Part shown: positions 10,657 through 21,502 of the stretch, one piece after another
Layout: every line of letters starts with the position of its first letter
Numbering within the stretch: position 1 is the stretch's first letter
NCBI GenBank assembly: GCA_022578965.1
Contig: MU400517.1
Span: forward strand, 496,001-560,000
Source: Xylaria sp. FL1777
Taxonomy: Eukaryota > Ascomycota > Sordariomycetes > Xylariales > Xylariaceae
Direction of reading: 5' to 3'
DNA: 64,000 bases
Made by a program: the position numbers and the translations under genes
Notes under the pieces: generated by a model
The model's database searches: none
Told to the model about the DNA's origin: nothing
Seen by the model: only the letters and a program-made list of their open reading frames with translations

Positions 10657-12715
10657 TGGTATACATGTAGTGCCTATAACTTTTTGTTCTTATGGAAATG
10701 GCACGATACGGCCATGGTGGCCGCGTATGAACAGAGTAAGGGACAATATGTGTTGTGAGCATAAAAGAAAAAACGGCTGCGTAAGAATTAAAGTGGGTGG
10801 AAAGTGTACAACAGAAATAGTATTACGTACCTAGGTAGCCACTTGGCAGCTATGCCAGTCTCTCATACAGTTGTGATAAGTTAGCTCAGTCGGATTGCAT
10901 GGAGTTAGCTAATGCGGATTATTAGTTATATTTATGAAGTTCTAGCTCCGTTCTATCCCGTCAAATTGTTTCACGAGTGAAACTCGGACAATTGTATTTA
11001 GGGTATATGTTTAGCTTGCCTTGTTTCAAAAAGCAAGGTAATAACCCTTATCATAATTAGGTACTTATGCAACATAAAACGTATAGTCAGTCAATGTTAG
11101 TTGCCAATGAGTAGAGACACCAACTAACACCAAAACTAGCCCTAAGACTCCTCCGTCCATTATGAGGTAGTAGCCATTGGTTCTAACAGTGAAGTTTTAA
11201 GTCCCTAATGAGAAAGTGCGTATCTTAATATAAAGCTCCTTTTAACGCTTGGCAGCACGAAGGAGGGCGTGCCTGAAGGGCTGAAGGGCTGAGGAAGCTA
11301 GAGTTGTCAGAATGGGTAAGGAGAAGAGGTTAGAAGTTTGCCAAGACAGCCCAAATAATCACTAAATCATTCTTCTCTCTCTCTCTTTCTTCTTCTTCTT
11401 CTTTCTTTCTGATTAGGGAGAGAGAATAACTATACAAGTTATAGATTTAAGTTTTGTGACCCCTTCTAAGCGTATATGATTGTCTCACCTAGCTAGTGGC
11501 CTCTTTAATTAAATAGATGGTATGCAGATACCTAATTGCTGATACATGATACAATAGATCTATACCTACCCTTGAGGATCATCATACTTGTCCGCATGGT
11601 TTGAAGTCTTATTCTGACAAGCACCACTCAACCTATAGTGCCTTCAGCCGCACTGCTCATTAGGTAAGAACAATTCTCTTCAGTATTAACCCTCTGCAGT
11701 CAGACCAGAGAATATGTGGCACCGAAATAAGCTGCATCTATCTATTGACAAAATTTCAAGCCCGGACGACTTCTCGAACGAGTCTAATTTACGTAGTGGG
11801 AAGCCGATGTAAAAATAGGCGCCACGTTGGGGGCATGAAAGCAGATCTCATGATAAAAATATGCAGATATTGGCTGCAGTGTATTGTTGGCCAATCCTCT
11901 TGTTAAGTAGTGGTATAGACTCGTCTTAATCATCTAACACCAAGAGCCTTGCGCCTAGAATTTCAAAACTTATATCGCATATATAAGCTTAAACTACCTC
12001 CATCTTCGATAACCTTTTGTTGTAGCCGAGGCTCGGGCGGTATTTTCAGAAGCTTAGCGATCAAGCATGTTTAATCACAACATACATGTGCCACGGCTCA
12101 ACATTTTTGCATTAGTGTTTATAGACAGGATGAATCTATCAGGAAAATGGACAAGACTCAGCCAAGAGTGAGCTAGCCAGCTTGGGCGATCGGGGATTTT
12201 TGGGACTCATTCTACGTTCCCCTACCGTAACCATACCACGGAATCCTCCCGTTCAAGCCCCACAACCTTAGCAACCGACCTACCACACAATTGAAGTACC
12301 TAAAGTGTAGTAAGAGCAGTGCTTATACCTAGCTATTTCTTGTTCACTATTATGACATGGGAAGTGTTCAGAGGAAGGCTTGTTGTATATACTACAGGTA
12401 GCTACAACTAGACTACTTCTCAAAGACAGTTGTCGGATTCTTGGCCTTAAGATCCACTTCAGTGCATTGCATTGTATTATAAGAAACAGAGCTTCGTCTT
12501 TCCGTCTTCGATAAAAACATACGTAGGGATCTTTTGGCTGAGATATCAGAATCTAGACCACCAATCCTACATGATCAATAGAGCGAAACGATGAATATAA
12601 ATACACGAGCAAAGAAACCTAATTCTGGAGCCATGCCAGTCCACCCTCAAACTCACCAACATATTATCCTCTCTTTCCGCGCTTCAGTTGTCCCAGTGAG
12701 CAGCAAATAGCAAAT
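10657..12715. other. 2-kb gene-free interval
   Basis: Stop codons are frequent in all frames. The only structures are a pyrimidine repeat at about 11370-11410 and scattered TACCTAGGTA-like motifs (for example near 10828). A possible core promoter for the next gene (tataaataca) lies at about 12596-12605. Confidence 0.5.
11370..11410. repeat. CT/CTT pyrimidine microsatellite
   Basis: Roughly 40 bases of (CT)n followed by (TTC)n and TTTC units in non-coding DNA. Confidence 0.85.
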
Positions 12716-13039
12716 ATGAAGTTCTATTTAGTCTTTGCAACGCTCTGCCTCAGTGTTTCGGCCTACCGCTGCAAATTCGACCGCATCTCGAACGGCGTTC
12801 TGTCCCAGCTATGCTCAGACAGCGACAAGCAGGGCGACCAGACCGAAAAAGACGGGTGCTCCAACAAGCACTCCAACTCCTGCTACAAGGTCCATCACGG
12901 CACTCCCGGAGACGCCAACTGCAGACTTGAGATCTACTCGGGCGGTGGTTGCAGTGACGTCCTCCTTACCGTCCCATGTACCCCCGGTCATATGCAATAC
13001 GTCGGCGTATCTCATCGATACAAGGTCGTCTGTGATTAG
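12716..13039 (+). CDS. Small secreted cysteine-rich protein (107 aa)
   Basis: Single exon starting at ATG 12716. A typical signal peptide (MKFYLVFATLCLSVSA) is followed by a mature domain of about 90 residues with eight cysteines, enough for four disulphides (spacing approximately C-x13-C-x14-C-x7-C-x12-C-x9-C-x8-C-x17-C). The fold-like order is RCKFDRIS ... SCYKVHHG ... NCRLEIYSGGGCSD ... HRYKVVCD, suggesting a compact beta-rich protein. No family is recognised. The long gene-poor flanks and features are those of a candidate secreted effector or antimicrobial-type protein, which is inference. A tataaata box lies about 110 nt upstream. Confidence 0.8.
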   Translation: MKFYLVFATLCLSVSAYRCKFDRISNGVLSQLCSDSDKQGDQTEKDGCSNKHSNSCYKVHHGTPGDANCRLEIYSGGGCSDVLLTVPCTPGHMQYVGVSHRYKVVCD

Positions 13040-14988
13040 AATACCTGCTTTGCCAAGGTTTTATCGACTTTGTGACAAGGTACGGGCCTTCAACCCTCTT
13101 CCCCCGCGATCACTCCGAACTTACATCTGGCAGGTTCGATTAAGTCACCGCTATGAAGGCAACATAGCTGGCTACTGGAGTGAATGAACACAGCAGGTAG
13201 GAGTCGACGACTTTGTCTCATGGGTTATTAAATCTAGAGTTAAGAAGTGGTTGGATCCCATCGTGTTGAACAACCTATCCAAGCTCTCAATGTATCCTGA
13301 AAGCTTATAGATACAGTCATTAGTATAATAAACAGAGAAAAAACAAATTCCCTAAAATTTTGGGTTCGTCTGCTTTTGCCTTTTTTATAGGCAGTATTGC
13401 GCTAATAATCGCCAACGATGAACAAAAAGCTCTAGCTGAATTACAATTTAAAAGCTGTTCGAAATGCCAAAGATTTTTTACACTGCAGATTTACAGCAGC
13501 AGAAAACCTGACCTTAAGTCAAGAGGTTAAATTTCTCTCTCGGGGATGGCTGTTGGTAAGCTATAGCACCTGCATTAACTTTGATGTCATGGGACGTATT
13601 GAGACTTGCTAGCGTAAGCCTTGTTCTTGGTATGAGATTTTTGAGCCAATTCCAAAGTTAGGACACCAATGTATTTAGTATTTACGTTATCATTACCCGA
13701 GTAAAAGATCCTCAGCTCCAACCAGATTTTCTTCAGTCGCGTGTCCCAGAGGGTAAAGGGTGAATCCTGCTCATCGTTATGCGCACAAGGAAACTAGGTC
13801 AGCCTTAACATCACCCATGATAGCGGATGTACTCGCAAAACAATCTCGCTGTTATCATTTGTCTTGGGCATATCAAAAATTAGTGATAACCTACATTTAA
13901 TACCATGAGTGGGTGGTTCCGGTCACAGCCCACTTCTTGCTTGTTAAGAAACACAGCACATGACGATGGCCGAGAGAGGTAAGCACGGCTACTCTTACTC
14001 CCGCTTTTCTTACCAACAGCATCTAAAGATGACAATAAGCTAAGAAGTCATTCAGAATCTGGGTATCAAGCTACGATCTCATGCTGAATCGCCGCATTTG
14101 AAGACGGCTGCGTTACTAATTCCCGGATTTCCGTGTGGACCAGGCTCTAATCAATTGAATGATTATGAACCGCCAAACCGGGGATTCCAGGACTCGGATT
14201 AGACTTCTGTGCCTGCTCGTATTTCCGTAACTAGTCTTGACAGCCGCAGCGGCTTTGTTGGAGTCCGCGGCGTCAACAATTACAAATATAGCCTAATTAC
14301 ACGACAGCTTTCAAATCACTCTTCGACCGATTATAGTATAATATGCAGCGGGACTCTCCCCGGAGGTGTCTACGGCATCGGGTTACTCGCTAATCGTTCT
14401 CCGGCATGATAGATAATATCATTCGGCACTAATGGCAGTGTTCGTCTCCAAGAGATTCAATGGTGCGAACTAGCTTCACCGCCAATACTTTCAAACCAAC
14501 ACTTTCAAACTAGCTTTACCAACAGACTTTAAGATTTGCGTAGTATAATATCTAGACTAGGTAGGTTGGGTCCCCTTACTTATATATCAGCGGGGCTAAG
14601 AGGATTCTAGGCCGGGGAAGTGCCAAACTAGCTATTGCCATCCCCGTCGCGGAGACGCGTTCAAAAGGGCCAAGAAGCCGTTATTAAGGCACCAAACTCC
14701 TGTTGTATGTATGGCAGGGTTGCCGACAGCTCTGCGCCGTTGAGGTGCAGAAGGGTTTGCGTAGCGCTTTGACGGGTGGGTTTCCTGTCTGAGGTATCAG
14801 GATCTTTTATAATCATCGTCATATCTTTGGACATTGATCGTTTATATACCATAACACTACTCTCTCTTGTATTCACCCGTTTGCTTAACTATAAGTAACA
14901 TTTTATCATTGCAGCGTGTCTCCAAACTCGACAAGACAATCCTGACCCCTTGAATTATTGCCTGGGCCCCTGCTTAGTCTATACTAGC
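13040..14988. other. Gene-free interval
   Basis: No frame above about 75 codons and none with a recognisable motif. A 66-codon frame at 14209-14409 (MPARISVTSLDSRSG) overlaps nothing but has no support. Possible decayed DNA. Confidence 0.45.
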
Positions 14989-16037
14989 ATGTCGTCCTTG
15001 AAGCTCAACCCGGAGTGGGACGCAATATGGCAGGTCATCTCCTCAATGCCAAAGTCCATAGTCAAAGACGGCTCTGATCTCCGCAGAGAGGGAAACGCGA
15101 TGCTGGAGCCAATGTTCGCGATGCTGCCGGCACGGACACATATCAAGGAGACCAAGCACACGATCCAATCGCTCGACGGCACGAACATCAACGTCCACCA
15201 GTTCGTGCCGCCGGCGGCCTCGTCAAGCCCCGAGCCCCAACGTGCAATCCTGTATGCGTTCGGCGGCGGTATGGTGGCGGGCACTATCGACATCTGGCGA
15301 CCTTCGATCAAGGAGCTGGCCGACAGGACCAGCACGCAGGTCTTCGCGGTGGACTACCGCCTGGCGCCCGAGCACCCTGCGCCGGCGGCCGTCGAGGACT
15401 TCTACGCAGCCGCCAAGTGGCTACAGTTGCACAGCGCCAAGTTTGGCGTCGACCCCAGGCGAGTAGTGCTGCACGGGAAGAGCGCCGGCGGCGGCATCGC
15501 TGCCGGTACGGCCCTCCTGGCCCGGGACAGAGGGCTGCCGCATCCCCTGGCCGCCATGGCGCTCACTTACCCGATGCTGGATGATCGGACCGACTTGCCT
15601 GCCGATCACCCGCTGCACAAGTACCTGATCTGGACGGCGAATTGGAACGACGTGGGTTGGGCAGCGCTCCTGGGGAGGGAGAGAGGTGAGAACGACCCAG
15701 ACGTGATATGAAGAAAGTAGTGAGATAAGACAAGAAGGCTAATGAAGACCAAATTTATTATTATTTAGAGGAACGCACCGACGAGAACGTCTCCATCTAT
15801 GCGGCGCCGGCTAGAGCTAAGGACCTGAGCGGACTGCCCGACGCATTTATCGAAGTCGGCGGCCTGGATTTGTTTAGGGACGAGGACACGCTGTTCGCGG
15901 CGAGGCTTGCGAACGCGGGCGTCCATGTTGAGTTTCACCTTTACGCTGGTCTCGCCCACGGATTCGACACTCAAGAACAAATCAAGGTTTGTCAAGAAGC
16001 AAGATCAACTCTGGAGAGGTTTTTCGCGGCTTACTGA
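14989..16037 (+). CDS. Alpha/beta hydrolase of the hormone-sensitive-lipase type
   Basis: Exons 14989-15685 and 15769-16037 (83-nt intron, gtgaga to tttag) give 321 aa. The in-frame region extends upstream, but the ATG of MSSLKLNPEW fits the family start. Oxyanion motif: FGGGMVAG at residues 91-98 (HGGG in most relatives). VDYRLAPEHPAPAAVED at 121-137 is a hallmark of HSL/esterase relatives. Nucleophile elbow: GKSAGG at 163-168 with Ser165, where Lys replaces the usual Asp of GDSAGG. Acid and base: GGLDLFRDED (Asp266) and AGLAHGFD (His296). There is no signal peptide, so it is probably a cytosolic carboxylesterase acting on small esters; the substrate cannot be predicted. Third positions are G/C-rich compared with the flanks. 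Confidence 0.88.
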
Positions 16038-16698
16038 ATTTTCTGAGCATGGATACCAAGCAGGTACGGGGCTAGGGAAGTAAGCGAGGAGTATTAATAC
16101 TAGAATGTGGTTCTAGCCCTCTTCATTGGAAAGACTGAATATCAATCTCATAGCCTGAAACCCATATATAAGGCGTAGATGGAGGTTGTGAGCAAACTCA
16201 AATCCTATCTGCCTTTTCGAGATTTGGTATGGTGAGTGTGACGTTCTAGCTTTGAGAAAAGCATTGTCATCGCGTAACCTTCGCGGATATATAAAACGAT
16301 ATCAATTGAAAGACGATTGTAGCCACATTACGGTGTGTGGCCAGATTTCATCATGAAACCGGTGTTGGTTATTTAAATTAGATTCCCCATGTCTACCTTC
16401 AGGAACAGGCAGGTGGAAAAATGACCAGGTTCCGGGGCTTCGGTGATCGGTGACGATGTTTGGTGGATGATCCCGCTTCTGAAACGACGATCGGCAGACC
16501 GACTCCTTCCTGCCAAATATATCCCTGTCGACGCAGATCGTCGGACAAACTTCACCGGATATAAAGAAACGTCGTTGGACATGGCCATAGATAGAGATAT
16601 GGTTGGCCTCGACTTGTGCTAATCGCTACGCACCGACGAGCCCCGCAAGCCAACGAGACTTCAGACAGTGCCACGATCACGAGGATACGTCAATCAGA
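16038..16698. other. Intergenic
   Basis: No coding signal on either strand. Short TATA-like stretches near 16170 and 16290 may belong to the next gene's promoter. Confidence 0.4.
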
Positions 16699-17141
16699 AT
16701 GAGGTCCACGATTCCGATGGGAGCCGTATTTGCTCTCGTCTCTAGCCAACTTGTCCACGGCTGGAACGCGACCATCTATGACTCCGGTAACTGTACCGGC
16801 AACCGCGTGCGTTCAGACTCAACACCATATACTACACAAACGGCCTTTTCTGACCTCAAGAAGAATAGTACCATATTTACCCGTTGGCGCAGTATACCAA
16901 GTATTTTGAGATGGATGGCTCTTGGGGGGCGGAAATACATTGCGCTTTTCAGGGCATAAACAATAGCACGGGTCCTTGTGACGAACAGTTTCCTATTGGC
17001 AAATCCGTATTCAGTTCTGTCGGTTCCTGCCGTACGTACTCGGGGGGACACTCAAGCGGCGAGCACGAAGCAAGTCAGACGGAGGGCGAGTGCAAGACCA
17101 CGGATTTCGATATTCGTTCTGTCGTATGTTATGATGACTGA
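16699..17141 (+). CDS. Small secreted cysteine protein (126 aa), two exons
   Basis: Exon 1, 16699-16806, encodes a signal peptide (MRSTIPMGAVFALVSSQLVHG) and NATIYDSGNCTGNR. Reading on without splicing loses homology-like pattern and stops. A 62-nt intron (gtgcgt at 16807, ctgac branch, aatag at 16868) restores the frame to exon 2, 16869-17141, starting YHIYPLAQYTKYFEMDG. The mature protein has six cysteines (NC, HC, PC, SC, EC, VC), NST and NAT glycosylation sites and ends RSVVCYDD. This pattern is common among fungal secreted proteins of unknown function. The alternative is a frameshifted single exon. Role unknown; effector candidate by features only. Confidence 0.7.
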
Positions 17142-19790
17142 TTCCTGTGGTCAATTGGTTACATGGAAGGTGGTATGGGTGAGATCGTAACACGCACGAT
17201 ACATGGCTGAGATTGAGGCGAAGGGCAATCAAAAAACCCCCCTGGTCTAAGCTACCGCAGAGTACCCAGTTGGGCTGCTGTGATCTTACTGAGATTGTAC
17301 CAACAGGGGAGTGTAGAAGTAGGGTGTTGTGTCTGCCCGGGATGACGCGAAAGCTTACATCTACATCGAATCAACTTTCGAGTCAATGAAGCTTTGATAT
17401 CTGTAATCAAGAATTAGGGTCCATGGAGTCATGGGCATTTATGCGTTTCATGCATACCACATGGTCCAAACAGGTGTCTCGCGTCTCCCAATCATTAGCG
17501 CTGCCGTGTTCCGTTAAGCCACCAAGCCGTATTTGCCGATCCCTCAAACATGATAGCTAGAAAGTAGAGTTATATGCTCGTTCGCGTTCACCGATTAGTG
17601 TGATCCGAAGGAGGTAGGTTAGCTTCAGTCTTGAGCTCGTGTCGTCGCGATGTTGTATCATCCACTGCCACCTGCGGGCTATCTAATGGCCCGCGTTGTG
17701 ATTGGTTTGGGAGAAGGGAAGCGCATTATAGGTAAGGCGTCAGGGCTATGCTCCAAAACCTGTGGTCGGCTAACTCGCTAACTCCCTCTACATCGAACCT
17801 ACACAACAGCCTCACTGTCCACGTCATTAACACATCCTGTTTAAATAGATACTGATGGCCGCCCTGGACGTCTACTGGGGCTTCTGCTGTTTGACTCAGA
17901 TCAGCGGTGAACGGTGAGGCGCTCTCTACCTAGTTGCCCGATCGGGGGATATCTTGCACGATCTCGAGATGACCTCATACATTGTTATAATATTGGCGGC
18001 ACGGGCCGCCCTGAATGACTGGTAATTACTTGAGCACGGCGGCTAGTCTGGAATTCGGCGGGGGTTATCTTTTTTTCAAAGGTTGAGAAAAACATTCCAG
18101 AAGAAGATAATGACTGAGAACGGAAATAGCAGGCATTTTTCTGTTACAGTTCTGGTGAAACTTCGCGGCATGCTGCAGTTGTGATCTGATGTACCTATAG
18201 TGTATCTCGCACGACTGGCAGACGAAGACTGCAGGGTTCGTTCAACGTAAACGACGAATGTGCCACTCAACTCGGCAGAGAATAGGACGACCGAGTGTGA
18301 TGCATCTTACTAGAAGGGCGCAGCTGAGGAAGATGCTCGATGACGGGTGTGGTGCTTGACATTGCATCGCTCTATAGCATCTACATCTACAGTACATGTA
18401 TCGGTATATGAATGGGGCGGCATGGGCCCAAAGGAAGAGGTAGGTCCGGCTAAGAGGAATGTCAGCTCGGGACTCGATGTAGCATGATAGACGAGGCACA
18501 CTGAGACACGCATATGCTTCCGGGATATGCTGCCGTGATTGGGTCAGTAGAAGCGTCCGAGGCTGTCCTCAAGTAGTATCAAGGAATGAGACAGACAGAC
18601 GCACACGCGTCGATCGCTCGAGGGTGCAGGAACTGCGATGGATCCTCGATGACCGCGTGTTGAAAGCGCTAACCCACCTATGTACCTAACCTACTACCTA
18701 GATACGTGTAGACTACATGTACGTGTATGTAGGTAGGTAAGTTAGTCACAATTGTGATGAGATCCTTTTTGAGGTGACAAAGATTACATTGACAATTGAT
18801 AGGTACTTAACGACAGGTAGGGTAGGTAGGACGTAGGTATGTATACTAGGTAGTATAGATAGTATAATACAGGTATGTACCTACCTAGGTTAGGTACATG
18901 GTATACATGCGGAGTCCGCTGGCCTAGGTACGTAGCCAGGTAGTCTTAAGGCCATATATAGGCGGGCAGCACTGAAACACCGTACATAAGGTACCTAGAG
19001 AGAAATTATAAATAATTTACTATTAAGTATAAGGTACCAAAGCTAGCATGAAGTTAGGTACTGATAGGCTATCTACGATATACGTGAATATTGGAGACTC
19101 TAAATGTAATTGAGTATGGCAGACAAATCGAAACTTGGGCACATTGAACAAAATTTAGGCCACCAAGTGGGGTTAAGTTTCACTACTGCCCAGGCAGCAA
19201 TATTAGTACCTAGTCGAGGTAGGTAGTATTAGGTAAGTGTCATGTACGGCACCTTATTCCGGTGGTGCAAACCTGAGGTGCGGTTGCGGTGCCCGACTCC
19301 TCTTATTAGAGCACACTCAATACTTACTTACGCATACTTACCTACCTACCTACATCATCACTGACCAGATAGGTGTCTCGAACTCCTTCCCACTAGGTAG
19401 AGAGAGGAGATCCCTAGGACCATCATCGCCATCATCATTACCTATGGACATCGCTGTTAACAGCTATAGCTGCTTACTTGGTTCGTCTAACGCCAAGTCT
19501 CTGGGCTGCAGAGTCGGTTGAATCGTCACGGTTGATAGAATAAACTGACATATTAGACCAGCAGCCATACATACCTATACTACCTATACATATTCGTATG
19601 GTCTCCCAGACAGAAGGATCGGCGCTTAGTAGCGCATGATACCGGCCGTATTCACGCCAGCCGTCTGACCCCCCCTTGCGTTCCGGTACCTAATCTATTT
19701 TAAAACATCAATCGAAGGCTTGCTGGATAAGGAAGTACGAAGTACTAAGTACCTTAGGGCGCCACCCCCCCGTAGGAAAATCAAAGTGAA
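17142..19790. other. Gene-poor tract rich in TAGGTA-type motifs
   Basis: No supported gene. From about 18680 to 18960 and around 19200-19410 the DNA is dense in TACCTA/TAGGTA tetramer-based motifs (for example gtaggtaggta, ctacctacctaggt). Reading frames here are short and overlapping. Confidence 0.5.
18680..18960. repeat. Degenerate TAGGTA/TACCTA cluster
   Basis: Numerous copies of GTAGGTA, TACCTAC and palindromic CCTAGG in both orientations, separated by irregular spacers. The motif also recurs singly in most other intergenic parts of the window. Confidence 0.7.
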
Positions 19791-19799
19791 CAAGTGAAT

Positions 19800-20090
19800 A
19801 AAGAATTAAGCTGATTTTTTAGGTTTGAATCTTTGTGTTTGCCTGTTTATATAGAAAATTAACTACTAGCTATTATAATAAAAAATAAATGAATATTTTT
19901 TAAAAAATACTATTAAAATAAATAGATTTTTATATAAAATATTTTTTTTATTTTTATTAATTTAATTTTAAAATTATTAAAAATAAAAAATAATGTTATT
20001 TATTAAAAATTAATTTTTTAATATTATTTTTTTTAAAAAAAGCATTATAGTTTTTCTTTTTTAAAAAAATCTGTTAAACAAACTACCATT
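19800..20090. other. Extremely AT-rich islet
   Basis: Between about 19850 and 20070 the sequence is nearly pure A and T (runs such as tttttttatttttattaa and taaaaaataatg) while both flanks are of normal composition. There is no coding content. It may be an AT-rich relic of a mobile element, for example after RIP, or a matrix-attachment-like tract. Confidence 0.75.
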
Positions 20091-21502
20091 TTCTAGCTGT
20101 TAGACATGTTAGTACACCACTGATTAAACGGCCGCTTACATAATACGCCCTCCTATAGTGGGCTAATTTGACCCCTAGTGTCTGCCTATTGAAGCCACTA
20201 CATATTACAGCCTATTAGCCTTCAGTACAGGCTTTTCATACACCGGCCTGGCGCCCTAAGGTAGGTAGGTATGTAGGCACAGGCAGGTAGGGCGGTAGGT
20301 GGCATAATGTAGGGTAAGCTAAGTACCTAACCAGTTTTCACAGCTAGCCAGGGTCTGATTCCACGTCCCTTTGAAACAGACATCTACACACCTATACATT
20401 ACTTTGTATGTACCCTGCAGAGAACTCGCTTCACTTGGTGTTCTCGTCAACTCATAACATACACACTTACACACATACCTACATACACGCACGCATTGCA
20501 CAGCCTCGCGAACTTCTATTCCTCTCTCTACCTATTCGTATATCCATATCCGTACAGCAATCTGCTGTTGCTGTTGCTGCTACTGCTCTTGGCCCACCCT
20601 CTACACGAGGTGTACCAAAAAAATATTCGAGGGGGAGAGAAGTAGAGGAGAAGAAAGACAAATGAGAGGAAGGCGAGTACTAAGGCAAAGACATCATTCG
20701 CTGGTGGCTGGTTGACCGCTCTGCTGCTTTGTGCTTTAGATAGGTGTATGCTTTGTTCTTTGTATGAGGCCTGTTAGCTATGTTATGTTATGTGATGTAT
20801 ACCTGTTGAAGCGCTCTTACATCTTACACTACACCACACAACCATCAACCAACCACTGCGGAGCCCAAGCCCGGCAAATCAACCGACCAGGTCACCTTGG
20901 GTTGTGTGCACGAGAATAATAATAACCCAGACCAGGCCAGATCCAGCGACAGATCCAGCAAAAAGGTCCAGCCAACTTACCACGTTGGGCCCCACGTCCC
21001 CTCATTGCTCCGAGTCATTCGCTCGTCCTGCTTGCTCTGCTTTCTCCCTTTCGTTTCGCGTCCTTGTGCCTTGTGGAGTGTGCAAGGGAAAGGGAATTCC
21101 TGAATTCCTGCGAGACGACGTGCGACTTGCAACCCAGCGGCTCCCATCGCCAGTTCGAGATAGGTAGCGCATTGCCGTCTGGCCGTCTGGCCGTGTTATC
21201 CTGGCGCCAGCTTCGCAGCTTCGTAGCGTCCCATCGCCATCCCAATCCCGCGTAACCTCTGGACGTGTCTCACGTTGGAAGATCCCAGGCCGTCGGCCAT
21301 TGTTGGTTGGTCGAGTGCGACGCTATCGTCGTCAGACTTGCTTGAGCACAGCCCCCTTCACCTCACTTCTGCCGGCACTGCGCCACTTTGTTAGGCTGAC
21401 TTCCTTGTCAACCTTGCGAGACTCGACCGCACATTTCTAAAGACAGTAACAGCAACAGGACCACCAGCACCATTACCCGTCGTCCCCCGTCCCCCAGTCC
21501 CC
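20091..21502. promoter_or_regulatory. Upstream region and long leader of the CRZ1-like gene
   Basis: No ORF is supported. From about 20800 the strand is CT/CA-rich with CCATC, CCACC and CAACC elements, typical of a long transcribed leader in filamentous fungi. Short upstream ATGs are present (for example 20897, 20904), so translational control by uORFs is possible but unproven. Confidence 0.4.
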
